Below are positions 17,840-26,168 of a stretch of DNA of 64,000 nt, piece by piece. Origin of the DNA: Desulfovermiculus halophilus DSM 18834 (GTDB taxonomy: Bacteria > Desulfobacterota > Desulfovibrionia > Desulfovibrionales > Desulfothermaceae); assembly GCF_000620765.1 (NCBI RefSeq), contig NZ_JIAK01000012.1:22842-86841 (forward strand). The letters run 5' to 3'. The notes below the pieces were generated by a model. That model was not told where the DNA came from. It saw nothing but the letters and a program-made list of their open reading frames with translations, and ran no database searches. Numbering within the stretch: position 1 is the stretch's first letter; the number at the start of each line of letters is the position of its first letter. A program made the translations under genes and the position numbers.

Positions 17840-18589
17840 ATGCGCTGTGCAGGAATAGACATCGGCTCCCGGAGTATTGAGCTGGTTATTGTTGAAAACG
17901 GACGGATCGTGGATCAGGAACAGACGGATACCGGGTTTGATCCCTTACGCGGGGTCACGACAGTGCTTCAGGGCAAAGCATACGACTGCATCCTGGCCAC
18001 CGGCTACGGCCGCAACCTGTTCGAGGTTTCATATGAAACACCCACAGTGACCGAGATCAAGGCCTATGCTCGAGGCGTATGGCACCACTTGCCGGGACAC
18101 AAGGCCATCTTGGACATCGGCGGCCAGGATAGCAAGGCCATTGCCCTGACTGACAAAGGGAGAGTCAAAAAATTCGAGATGAACGACCGCTGTGCGGCCG
18201 GAACCGGCAAGTTTCTGGAGATCATGGCATCGGCCCTGGGGTTTTCTTTGCAGGATTTCGGAGCTGAGGCCTTAAGGGCTGAAAAGTCTCTAAACATCAG
18301 CAGCATGTGCACAGTGTTTGCCGAGTCTGAGGTCACTTCCTTGATCGCCAAAGGCCAAGATCCCAGGGAAATCGCCCTTGGGCTGCATGCAGCCGTGGTC
18401 CGCAGGGCGGTAAGCATGCTGCGCCGGGTCAGCAGCAACCTGGACAGTGTGGTCTTTGCCGGTGGCGTGGCCAACAATCCCTGCATGCGGGAGCTGTTGG
18501 CCGACAGCTTGGGAGTCGATGTCCAGGTCCCGGAGACACCGCAGATGACCGGGGCCCTGGGGGCGGCTCTTCTGGCCCGGGAAAGCTAA
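17840..18589 (+). CDS. Acyl-CoA dehydratase activase-type ATPase (BadF/HgdC family)
   Basis: A 249-residue protein of the ASKHA fold: GIDIGSRSIELVIVENG at the start, LDIGGQDSKAIAL in the middle, and VVFAGGVANNPCMRE near the end. Two cysteines, in DRCAAGTGKFLE and SSMCTVFAESEV, are the ligands that share one [4Fe-4S] cluster across the homodimer. The family hydrolyses ATP to push low-potential electrons into dehydratase or double-cubane partners. The obvious partner is the gene at 15948, and it might also serve the orphan homologue at 32551. A DUF523-like gene follows after 16 bases. Confidence 0.9.
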   Translation: MRCAGIDIGSRSIELVIVENGRIVDQEQTDTGFDPLRGVTTVLQGKAYDCILATGYGRNLFEVSYETPTVTEIKAYARGVWHHLPGHKAILDIGGQDSKAIALTDKGRVKKFEMNDRCAAGTGKFLEIMASALGFSLQDFGAEALRAEKSLNISSMCTVFAESEVTSLIAKGQDPREIALGLHAAVVRRAVSMLRRVSSNLDSVVFAGGVANNPCMRELLADSLGVDVQVPETPQMTGALGAALLARES

Positions 18590-18605
18590 AAGAGGAAGGT
18601 GGTGC

Positions 18606-19037
18606 ATATATCGGAGTCGAAAGATACTTATCACCTGCCACTGCGTAATAAACGCCAACGCCAAGGTTCCGCCTCTGGCCACAGTTGGGGGCGTATTCAC
18701 AGACTCGGTCTCTGAGTACATTCAGTCTGGATGCGGCTTCCTGCAACTGCCCTGTCCGGAAGTCACCTATCTGGGCATGAACCGATGGGGCATGACCAAG
18801 GAACAATACGACCACCCCAATTTTCGCCGGCATTGCCGGGAAATTTTGATCTATCCCATGGTTCATATTCAGGCCTCTGTGCAGGCCGGATACGAAATCG
18901 TCGGAGTCTTGGGCATGGACAAGAGTCCCAATTGCGGTCTGAATCTGACCTGTCGTGGATATACAGGAGGCGAGCTGGGCTCTGTTGATCAGGTTGTGCA
19001 CCAGATGAATGGCACACATCGTCCATGGCCTTTTTGA
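18606..19037 (+). CDS. DUF523/TudS-like protein with a non-canonical (ATA) start
   Basis: The frame encodes about 143 residues. It starts with YRSRKILITCHCVINANAK and continues through GGVFTDSVSEYIQSGCG, QLPCPEVTYLGMNRWGM, GMDKSPNCGLNLTCRGYTGG. These Cys-containing pieces match the DUF523 family, to which thiouracil desulfurase TudS belongs. No ATG, GTG or TTG occurs in frame until 18777, half-way through the conserved region. An ATA codon at 18606 lies seven bases after a very good AGAGGAAGG, exactly where family members begin. So it either starts at ATA or has lost its ATG by a point change. It follows the activase gene and is probably co-transcribed. Confidence 0.62.
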   Translation: MYRSRKILITCHCVINANAKVPPLATVGGVFTDSVSEYIQSGCGFLQLPCPEVTYLGMNRWGMTKEQYDHPNFRRHCREILIYPMVHIQASVQAGYEIVGVLGMDKSPNCGLNLTCRGYTGGELGSVDQVVHQMNGTHRPWPF

Positions 19038-19120
19038 AGCCAATGATCAAGATTTTTTCCATTTAACCGTTCCAGTATAGGTGTTTTAAGCATGTTTGCC
19101 CTTTGCGGAAGAGCCGAAAT

Positions 19121-19858
19121 CTAATGTTCTTTTGATATATTCAAATGCTCTGGTTGTTCGAGGGCAGAAGGCATTCGGGCCATCCAAAAGGCCAGGGAAG
19201 AGAAGCTCCGCTCCTGAATCAGCTCTACGTAGGATTCGATGCTGGAAATTATTACCAAGAGATAGCCGATAAGCTCCAGTATTTCTTCTATGACCCGTTT
19301 GTAGTCCCGGGAGTAGTCGTCGCCCATCAGGCTTTCCAAGAATTGGCTGTCTCCTATCAATTGCCCGATGGGCACGGCCACGATGAAGCCGGCCCAAAGG
19401 ATTACTCCTGCCCTGGAACTGAGAAGGATACGAAGCTGGTTTAGAAAATCGCGCCAGTGCCGAAACAGCAGGAAAGCCATAAATGCGAGAGACAGATACC
19501 CGAACTTCCAGCCGACAAAGGGAACCAGGGAATCAAGCAGGGCGTCCAGCTCTCTGATCAGCGCAAAGACTGTGAAACAAAAAAGCACGGCAAAAACAAT
19601 GCGCACGGCTTTATTCAATGCCCCGGTGAGAAAGAACATAAATATCGCCCCGAGAAGTATAAGGACTTGAACCCATTCAATGAAACCGTCTTCCTTAAAG
19701 GCGGCAATATCCCCGTGCTCCAGGGCATAAGGCAGACTATATGTAAACAAAAAAACGGCAATAGTGTAGAGAAGTATGCGGAACATGGTCTTCAGGACCG
19801 GATCAATCCTGGAAAGCTGCGTATCTTTTCTTGTTTCTTCATTGGTGAACACTTGCAT
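19121..19858 (-). CDS. Multi-spanning membrane protein of unknown function
   Basis: A 245-residue protein with about six hydrophobic segments, starting with a soluble N-terminus of about 20 residues. I do not recognise the family. Between helices 5 and 6 there is an acidic, soluble loop (LMGDDYSRDYKRVIEEILELIG). The ATG at 19858 is weakly supported. It stands alone, converging on the DUF523-like gene with an 83-base gap, and has the decayed region at its 5' side. Confidence 0.6.
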   Translation of the reverse strand: MQVFTNEETRKDTQLSRIDPVLKTMFRILLYTIAVFLFTYSLPYALEHGDIAAFKEDGFIEWVQVLILLGAIFMFFLTGALNKAVRIVFAVLFCFTVFALIRELDALLDSLVPFVGWKFGYLSLAFMAFLLFRHWRDFLNQLRILLSSRAGVILWAGFIVAVPIGQLIGDSQFLESLMGDDYSRDYKRVIEEILELIGYLLVIISSIESYVELIQERSFSSLAFWMARMPSALEQPEHLNISKEH

Positions 19859-19934
19859 GACCTCCTCGTCGGCACATAAGGTAAATACCTCGAAATACGC
19901 TTCTTAAGCCCTCTCCCCGGCGGCCGAAAGCCTC

Positions 19935-20150
19935 CTATTCAGGTCGTAGGCCGCGCTGATCAGCGCCTATATGAATGAAGGCCTGGGGAAAATTGCCCAG
20001 GTGCTGCCCCTGCGGGCCGAACTCCTCGGCATAGAGCCCCAGGTAGTTGGCAAAACCGAACATTTTTTCAAATACATACCTGGTCTTGTCCAGATTGCCC
20101 TGCCGGGACAGGCATTCCACATACAGGAAGATACTCGTGGCCGACTTTGG
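19935..20150 (-). pseudogene. Fragment of a glycoside hydrolase family 15 protein (C-terminus)
   Basis: The minus-strand frame reads [19 protein letters not shown], then [20 protein letters not shown] and [10 protein letters not shown]. These are the last 65 residues of the usual GH15 glucoamylase/trehalase-like protein. Nothing of the remaining 500 or more residues is present upstream. At its 5' edge the sequence switches frame into a TusA-like fragment. I call it a remnant. Confidence 0.7.
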
Positions 20151-20260
20151 CTGCCCACGCCGGTAGATCGTCTTTGATTCTGGTATCGCTGGACAAGATC
20201 TCCATGATCTTGCCGATCTTGATCAGACCAATTCCTTTTGTCGGGGCATAACATGCTTCT
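20125..20260 (-). pseudogene. Fragment resembling a TusA-family sulfurtransferase
   Basis: In another minus-strand frame the bases just upstream of the GH15 remnant encode [20 protein letters not shown] followed by [14 protein letters not shown], the C-terminal half of a TusA-like domain. The preceding CYAPTKG looks like a damaged version of the catalytic CPGP motif. There is no intact start or N-terminus, so this is a decayed gene joined to another. Confidence 0.55.
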
Positions 20261-20972
20261 TGTGAATGTGTCAGCTTCAGCGGGCCTGCATTTGCCAGGA
20301 CCAGGGGCCCCTGTGGCTGTCCCCAACGTCTGCGGAACACACGGTATTTGCATAAAAAATAGCAATATGTATGCCACATGCCCTCGTGGTATTGCCCGGA
20401 TCAGGGACCGGGATGAGGGTTCCCCGTCTTCCCGGGAACAGGCCAGCGCGGGCATGGCGCAAGACGGGAACCGCAGATACGCCACCAGCGGCAGAAAAGA
20501 AAATGAAACCGCAGATCCCGCAAAACTTCGCAGATAAGGCATCTGCGGTTGTAAAGACTACACCGACATCCCTGCCTGGTTGACAGATGCTGAAAAAATA
20601 ATTAATAGGTGTTTGAGGAGCAGGAATATGTATGAACACAATGAATAAAACCTCGTGCGTTTCCCTCCTTTTGCATTCCTTGAATTCGTTCTCCATTTGC
20701 TGGGAGCCTGCACATTGCAAAGTGTTATTGAGGCACAAACGGCTGGCTATTTCTTAAAACCCTTGGCATAAGTCAAGAAATGCAAAACAGCTGTAAATAA
20801 AAAATGTTAAACTACACTCCAAACAACAAGCACTTGCACGTACTTGACCTTTTAAAGCAATTTATTTCAAATAGTTAAAAATATATCCAACATTGGCATC
20901 CGAAATGCTAACAAAATCTACAAATGCAGATTGGAAGAACTGACAACTTCAAATTGGACTAGGAGGTGTTTT
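20261..20972. other. Intergenic region with no intact gene
   Basis: Apart from gene remnants at its left edge, I see no convincing gene. A short inverted repeat around CCGCAGAT...ATCTGCGG occurs near 20506-20554. The last 200 bases are AT-rich and hold the likely promoter of the outer-membrane protein gene (TTGACC at 20844-20849, 17-base spacer, TCAAAT at 20867-20872). Confidence 0.5.
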
Positions 20973-21548
20973 ATGAACAAGGTATGGTATCTCTTTCTGG
21001 TACTTGGTGTCAGCTGGGCCATGATTGGCAGTGCACAGGCCGCTGACGGAACGTTCTCTGAATTCGAACAGCAGGTTGGTGTTTACGGTGTGTATCAGGA
21101 CACTGATGATCTTGATGAAGGATACGGTGGGGGACTTCACTATGCAGTCTTCACTCCTGTGGCCAAACCAAGAGTCTCACTCCTGAAAAGCGTGGATCTG
21201 GGCTTAGATTTGCGGGGTGAATACATCACAGATCTGGACAGCGGGCATATTGATACTGACATGTACCCGATACAAGCCAATCTGTTGCTCAGAACACAAT
21301 TTACGAATGGACTGAGCGCTTATGGAGGGGGTGGAGTAGGCTATGTCTGGTTCGATGAGGACGACGGAAACCTGGACGACGAATATACATACTCTGCCTT
21401 GGTCGGCCTAGATCAAAAGATCACCTCAAACTTATCCCTGTTTGTAGAAGGTGAATATATGTGGCTGGAACCAGATGACGATGGAAGAGGCGGGGATATT
21501 GACATGGATGGCTTTGGTGTGAACGCCGGCATCAACTATAATTTCTAG
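20973..21548 (+). CDS. Outer-membrane beta-barrel protein
   Basis: A 191-residue protein with a clear signal peptide (residues 1-23, ending SAQA-AD). The mature part alternates hydrophobic and polar residues as in an eight-strand barrel, is rich in Gly, Asp and Tyr, and ends in the Phe typical of barrel assembly (AGINYNF). Acidic loops (FDEDDGNLDDEY, EPDDDGRGGDIDMD) suggest cation binding or adaptation to salt. AGGAGGT sits six bases before the ATG at 20973; an earlier ATG in the frame lacks this. A stem-loop terminator follows directly. Confidence 0.85.
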   Translation: MNKVWYLFLVLGVSWAMIGSAQAADGTFSEFEQQVGVYGVYQDTDDLDEGYGGGLHYAVFTPVAKPRVSLLKSVDLGLDLRGEYITDLDSGHIDTDMYPIQANLLLRTQFTNGLSAYGGGGVGYVWFDEDDGNLDDEYTYSALVGLDQKITSNLSLFVEGEYMWLEPDDDGRGGDIDMDGFGVNAGINYNF

Positions 21549-21560
21549 GCGCTGCAGGCA

Positions 21561-21605
21561 GGGCAGCCCCTTCCCATAGGGATGACGGAATGGGGCTGCC
21601 CTCGT
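21561..21605 (+). terminator. Stem-loop terminator after the outer-membrane gene
   Basis: A perfect 10-bp stem (GGGCAGCCCC and GGGGCTGCCC) with a 21-base loop lies 13 bases after the stop codon, followed by a short T-containing tail. It is probably Rho-independent, though the T tract is weak. Confidence 0.6.
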
Positions 21606-21696
21606 TTAACAGGTTGTTGTGGATTACGATATGCCCCAAGATACGTGAGTCTATTCATGGAGATATGAAAATCGTCAACTGCTCTGCCGCCACTGC

Positions 21697-23028
21697 CTAC
21701 CAATCCCCTTCATCCAACAACAAGTCCGAAGCCGGACCAGGCCAAAAGAGCCTCTCCTCAGCCGATTCCCGAATCCCTTGCAGTTTGGCTTTGTTCAGCC
21801 CGTTGAGCACGGTTTGAAACAGCTCCGTATCCCGCATCAGGCCCAAGCAGCCGCCGGCAGCACAGATCTCATCAAAGGCCTGCACCTGGTCCCGGCGGAT
21901 GGTCTCCCCGCGCATTATCACCGGCACCGGCTCCCCGGAATGGATCATGGGTCCGCTGCTCGGAGTGCTGTGATCCGAGGCGATGACCGTGAGTATGTTC
22001 GGATCCTGGGCCAGCATGGGCATGTGGGCAGCGAGCGCCCGGTCCAGGGCCTCAATAACCTCCCGCTTAGCCCGGCAGTCCTTGCTGTGGGCCGCCTGGT
22101 CCGGGGCCTTGGTATGCACATGAATGAAGTCGTACCTCGGCAGGAGCTCGCCAGCCAAACGCAGGCGGGCGGCGAAGTCAGCTTGCACATCCCTGACTTT
22201 TTGCACATCATGCGCATCCAGGCCGACCAGCCCGGCCAAGCCCCCAAACATGGCTCCGGAGGCGATACTTGCCCCTTTCAGGCCGGTGCGGGATGGAAAG
22301 GACGGCACAGCTCTCATCCGCCCGGCCCGCTGGGTGACCAGGGCGTTGATTGGGGCCAGTCCCCGCTGTCTGCGGGAGATTTGTACCTCACAGCACTCCA
22401 GAGCATGGAACGTCCGGCGCAGATAGGTCCGCAAAGCCTCGGCCGTCGCTTCGGCCTGAACATTGCTCCCAGCCTCGCTCCAGGGAACGACATCAGAGGC
22501 CGGGGCCATGTCCCGCATAGGATTGCTGTCCGTAATCCGTGGGCTGACCTCTCCCCGGAGGACCAGAACTCCGAAAAGCCCCCTGGTTCGATGCAGGCTG
22601 ATCTCGACCCCCCGGTGCTCAAATCCGGCCGCCGCCTGATCAAACACGGCCTGGATCTCGTGTTCGTCAACCTCTTGCGGACGATCCCAGCGCACAAACA
22701 GCACACCATCCCTTTTTTCGGCACTCACGAAATGGGTTAGGACAGCCACCTCGCCCTCAGCCAGCTCAATCCCCGCACCAATGGCTTCCAGCGGGCCCCG
22801 GCCGGGGAACAGGGCCTGGGGGTAGCCGAATAGGGCGAAGTGAGCGCTTTCGCTGGGGAATGGCTCTCCCAGGCGCCCGGGATGATACAGGCCATTGCCT
22901 CCGAGGCGCGCTAATCGGTCCAGATTGGGAGTATGCGCGGCCTGAAGGGGTGTTTGGTCCTCAAGCTCGGGATATTGCCGGTCACCCAGACCGTCCAGGA
23001 TGATAAATAGGCATTTGGAGGGAGACAT
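21697..23028 (-). CDS. apgM: 2,3-bisphosphoglycerate-independent phosphoglycerate mutase, archaeal type
   Basis: A 443-residue cytosolic enzyme of the alkaline-phosphatase superfamily, interconverting 3- and 2-phosphoglycerate. The first metal site is IILDGLGDR and the nucleophile Ser lies in FPSESAHFALFGYP. Later metal ligands occur in HVHTKAPDQAAHSKD and VIASDHSTPSSGP. The length fits the ApgM group and not the longer GpmI type. It lies 31 bases after the nucleotidyltransferase gene on the same strand and is probably translated from the same message. Confidence 0.92.
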   Translation of the reverse strand: MSPSKCLFIILDGLGDRQYPELEDQTPLQAAHTPNLDRLARLGGNGLYHPGRLGEPFPSESAHFALFGYPQALFPGRGPLEAIGAGIELAEGEVAVLTHFVSAEKRDGVLFVRWDRPQEVDEHEIQAVFDQAAAGFEHRGVEISLHRTRGLFGVLVLRGEVSPRITDSNPMRDMAPASDVVPWSEAGSNVQAEATAEALRTYLRRTFHALECCEVQISRRQRGLAPINALVTQRAGRMRAVPSFPSRTGLKGASIASGAMFGGLAGLVGLDAHDVQKVRDVQADFAARLRLAGELLPRYDFIHVHTKAPDQAAHSKDCRAKREVIEALDRALAAHMPMLAQDPNILTVIASDHSTPSSGPMIHSGEPVPVIMRGETIRRDQVQAFDEICAAGGCLGLMRDTELFQTVLNGLNKAKLQGIRESAEERLFWPGPASDLLLDEGDW

Positions 23029-23059
23029 ATGGAAAATGGTTTTTCAGCTCCAGGTTCAT

Positions 23060-23644
23060 CTAGTTCCTTGCCAATTCCGTCCGCAGCTTCTCCGGCAGCC
23101 CCCAAGCCTTGCACAGAACAGCCGTGCTCTCCGGCACCAGATGCTCCCAAGGTTGACCCACAGCCATGGCCTGCCGGATGTGACTGCCGCTGATGCCCTT
23201 TGTTTCAGGGGAACGCTCCCACAGGACCTTGGTTGTAAGCCCCAGGGAATGAAAATATTCCAGCTTGCGCCGTCCCCACTGGTCATAAATGGTCAGAAAG
23301 AACGTGGCCTGCATGGGTACATAGGCTGAATAGTGTTCCGGAAAATTGATCGGCAGGGGCGTGACCGAAAAATCTGCTTCCCCCAGACCGGCATCCACCA
23401 AGGCACACTTGACCAGAAGAAGACGTTCAAAATAGCTGAGGGGATTGGCCCGGGAATCGGAGCGTTCCGGATCTGTATCATCCTTTGCCGTCTGACTGGG
23501 ATCCGGGTTGGTGATTCCCACCACCAGATGCTCGCATTCATCCTTCCCGGCCAGTAGATAGGCCATATGATCATTGTGCAAAATCTGGAACCGGCCGTGG
23601 ATAACCCCGGTTTTTCGAGAAAGAATGGTCTGGGCGAAGCTCAT
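23060..23644 (-). CDS. Nicotinamide/nicotinate-nucleotide adenylyltransferase-like protein (NadM type)
   Basis: A 194-residue nucleotidyltransferase. The HxxH site is GVIHGRFQILHNDHMAYLL, and the C-terminal ISGSHIRQAM matches the ISGTxIR motif that binds ATP phosphates. NadM-type enzymes make NAD or deamido-NAD from the mononucleotide and ATP. The ATG at 23644 is chosen because the similarity begins there; a longer open frame upstream runs into the hairpin repeat at 23694. Substrate choice between NMN and another nucleotide cannot be settled by eye. Confidence 0.82.
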   Translation of the reverse strand: MSFAQTILSRKTGVIHGRFQILHNDHMAYLLAGKDECEHLVVGITNPDPSQTAKDDTDPERSDSRANPLSYFERLLLVKCALVDAGLGEADFSVTPLPINFPEHYSAYVPMQATFFLTIYDQWGRRKLEYFHSLGLTTKVLWERSPETKGISGSHIRQAMAVGQPWEHLVPESTAVLCKAWGLPEKLRTELARN

Positions 23645-23970
23645 GTTACAACTCTCGTGACATGCTTTGGTTGCAATTGCATTGATCGCTGGTGTCGTTT
23701 TCGCGCTCTGCGAAAAAACGACAGCGGGACGCTCCCGCGTCACCAATCGACCGCGGAGCGGCCCAGAAGAGTTCCACGCAGAGCGTGGGAACCATAAGAC
23801 CACCTAAGTTATTGAATGCAGGAATAACCGTCAAGCACAGGCTTCCTTTAGATTATATTACCAAACGCTATTTCAAACCTGGGCTTGGATTATAATTTTC
23901 GATTTGTTTTCCCTCGGGAAAAAGGGTAGGTTTTGATCACAATTTACCCTGATTGAAGGATTACTTTGGC
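23645..23970. other. Intergenic region with a composite hairpin repeat
   Basis: It separates the divergent nucleotidyltransferase and PHP genes. A multi-hairpin element fills 23694-23792. The rest is AT-rich and should contain both promoters; none stands out clearly. Confidence 0.55.
23694..23792. repeat. Composite hairpin element (ACGCAGAGCGTGGG family), copy 1
   Basis: It contains a hairpin GTCGTTTTCGCGC...GCGAAAAAACGAC, a GGGACGCTCCCGCG piece, and at the right GTTCCACGCAGAGCGTGGGA. The same arrangement recurs at 39046-39142. Confidence 0.7.
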
Positions 23971-24597
23971 ATGCTATTTGATCTCCACGTCCACAGCACT
24001 ATTTCTTCGTGCAGCAATCTTCCCCTGCAAGACATAGTACATCATGCTCAGGACAATGGTCTGGACGGGGTGTGTATCACCGACCACGATACCATGGCCG
24101 CAAGGCAACTGGTAACCGAGGGAGTGCAGGGCAACGGGTTGGTGGTGATTATCGGCCAGGAATACACCACCCGGCAAGGAGACTTTCTGCTTTTCGGCCC
24201 GTATGAAAATCTCCCCCTCGGACTCAGCGCCGAAAAGGTGCTGGGACATGTTCGGGCCACCGGCGGAGCGGCCATAGGCGCCCATCCCTTCCGCAACAGA
24301 CGCGGTGTTGATCGTGATTTGATCCGCTCCGGGCTCTGCCCCATCCTTGAACAGGAAAACGGCCGGAATACGGCCCTGGAAAACGCTCAGACCCGGACCT
24401 GGTTTACTCGCTATCCGCTTATTCCGGTTGCCGGAAGCGATGCCCACAGCCTGGAGGAGCTGGGCCGCTTTCCAGTCCGCTTCCCCAGTCCAATCCACAG
24501 CCGTATGGACCTTGTCTCGGCCCTGATTTCCGGCCGGGGCATTCCGGTTCCTGTCGCATCGAAAAGCTTCAGCCCGGCATTGGCCTCTTGCGCGTGA
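23971..24597 (+). CDS. PHP-domain phosphoesterase-like protein
   Basis: A 208-residue protein with the full PHP metal-ligand set: FDLHVHST, ITDHDTM, GQEYTT, GAHPFR and VAGSDAHS. PHP proteins are metal-dependent phosphoesterases acting on nucleotides, DNA ends or small phosphate esters; the substrate here is unknown. I take the ATG at 23971 since the conserved motif begins two residues later. The gene stands alone between two intergenic regions. Confidence 0.85.
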   Translation: MLFDLHVHSTISSCSNLPLQDIVHHAQDNGLDGVCITDHDTMAARQLVTEGVQGNGLVVIIGQEYTTRQGDFLLFGPYENLPLGLSAEKVLGHVRATGGAAIGAHPFRNRRGVDRDLIRSGLCPILEQENGRNTALENAQTRTWFTRYPLIPVAGSDAHSLEELGRFPVRFPSPIHSRMDLVSALISGRGIPVPVASKSFSPALASCA

Positions 24598-24739
24598 CTT
24601 TGAGAAGCAATCTCATTCTGCAACACGTCCTCCTTAGTGGGCTAACAATGATAGGCTAAGCCTGAGCTTTCACTACACCTTTAGTGGATACCCAGTTTTT
24701 TAAAGTCCTTTCGGCAGTGTTCGTATTTCCCGGCCAAGC

Positions 24740-24769
24740 TTGACAAGGGTACATGAAACCAAATAAACT
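24740..24769 (+). promoter_or_regulatory. Putative promoter of the diheme protein gene
   Basis: TTGACA at 24740-24745, an 18-base spacer and TAAACT at 24764-24769 lie 42 bases before the ATG at 24811. Confidence 0.4.
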
Positions 24770-24810
24770 ACCATTTTGGTAGGAAATAATGTAAACATGG
24801 AGTATACACT

Positions 24811-25383
24811 ATGAATAAGCTGAGTTGTGCTTTCTGTGTCTTGGCCCTGATTCTTCTCAGTGTATTTTTGGCATTCAACCCGGGTTTCGGGGGAAAAACT
24901 TTCAAGATCGAATCAAAATGGGAAGAAGATGAAAAAGAATTGGAAATTGAACTCGAGGGTACATCAGTTAACAACGTATCTTTCAAAGATATATCAATTG
25001 TAAATCCATGGTCAATGGAGGAAGTTCAAGGTCAGTTTCGTTATGAGCGAGACCATGATGAAATAGAAATCGAGATATATTCTCCAAGTCAGATTCCATG
25101 TGAGCTTCTCGTTGTCGTTAGTGGGACTGAACACAGAGTACGATTACAACATGCCCCAGAGAATTGTATAAATCAGAAAGCAGAGAAGACCCAAAAGACT
25201 CCTGAGACAAGGGAATCAGAGGTCCGTCAAGTAACACCGGCGGAAAAAAATGTTCGGTCATCTTTGAATGGGCAACCTCTGTGCCAAAGCTGTCATGAGC
25301 AGAAGAAAAGCAGGAAAATCTTTTCTGAAGCCCCACATCCCCCTCCACACACTCAGAACTGTTCAACATGCCACAATATTTAG
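24811..25383 (+). CDS. Secreted small diheme c-type cytochrome with acidic N-terminal domain
   Basis: A 190-residue protein: signal peptide in residues 1-27, a beta-rich acidic domain of about 90 residues (with a Glu-rich strand WEEDEKELEIELEG), a Lys/Glu linker, and at the very C-terminus two heme motifs, CQSCH and CSTCH, separated by 24 residues. I do not recognise the acidic domain. The two motifs and the signal sequence point to a periplasmic electron carrier or heme-based partner. It is lower in GC than its neighbours and converges on pstB with only 23 bases between stops. Confidence 0.72.
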   Translation: MNKLSCAFCVLALILLSVFLAFNPGFGGKTFKIESKWEEDEKELEIELEGTSVNNVSFKDISIVNPWSMEEVQGQFRYERDHDEIEIEIYSPSQIPCELLVVVSGTEHRVRLQHAPENCINQKAEKTQKTPETRESEVRQVTPAEKNVRSSLNGQPLCQSCHEQKKSRKIFSEAPHPPPHTQNCSTCHNI

Positions 25384-25406
25384 TCAAATCCATGCTGCGA
25401 ACTGTA

Positions 25407-26168
25407 TCATGAGTAATCAATACACTTCTTTAGCTCGGCACAAGATATCTCCCCCTTCTTCAGCTCCTGCACCACCCGGCCCTGGCTGAACACAGCCACT
25501 GCATGGGCCAGCCTCTCCGCCTGTCCGGGGCTGTGGGAGACAATAATCATGGGATAGGTCTCGGCCAGCTCCAGCAGCAGCTCCTCTATATGCCTGGTGG
25601 CTCGAAAATCCAGAGATGCTGTAGGCTCATCCAGAAGCAGAATCTGGGGCTTTAAAGCCAGGGTCCGGGCCAGACACAGGCGCTGCTGCTGCCCGCCGGA
25701 CAGAGAAAGGGCCGGAGTCTTGAGCCGATCACGGACCTCATCCCAGAGCCGGGTCTGCTTGAGCACCTTGTGCATTTGTTCTTCCCGGGTCGCTTTGTCC
25801 ATCTTGGAGACCAGCTTCAAGGGGGTGAGGATATTTTTGGCAATGGATGTGGGCAAAAGATTCGGGGTTTGAAAAACCATGCCCACCCTTCGCCGCAGCC
25901 AGTTAGGGTCCATGTTTGAAGCCAAGATCTCCCGCAACTGTCCATCCAACAACAAACGTACCGAACCCTTGGTTTGAGCCCCTAATTCATCGTTGAGCCG
26001 ATTCAAGCTGCGTAGGAAGGTAGTCTTGCCCGAACCTGACCTGCCCAGCAAAACGGTAACTTCACCCTGAATTGCCTGCAAATCTACCCTATCCAGGGCT
26101 TGCTGCCGGTCGAAATCCACTGTCAGGGCTTGGGCTTCAAGAAAAAGGGCGGGGTTGCTCAGCTCCAT
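25407..26168 (-). CDS. pstB: Phosphate ABC transporter ATPase PstB
   Basis: A 253-residue ABC ATPase: Walker A LLGRSGSGKTTFL, Q-loop GMVFQTPNLLP, signature ALSLSGGQQQRLCLAR, Walker B ILLLDEPTASLD, and switch His in IIVSHSPGQAE. It energises phosphate import through PstC/PstA. The ATG at 26168 overlaps the end of pstA by ten bases; a much longer open frame upstream is pstA read in the wrong frame. No phoU gene follows. Confidence 0.92.
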   Translation of the reverse strand: MELSNPALFLEAQALTVDFDRQQALDRVDLQAIQGEVTVLLGRSGSGKTTFLRSLNRLNDELGAQTKGSVRLLLDGQLREILASNMDPNWLRRRVGMVFQTPNLLPTSIAKNILTPLKLVSKMDKATREEQMHKVLKQTRLWDEVRDRLKTPALSLSGGQQQRLCLARTLALKPQILLLDEPTASLDFRATRHIEELLLELAETYPMIIVSHSPGQAERLAHAVAVFSQGRVVQELKKGEISCAELKKCIDYS

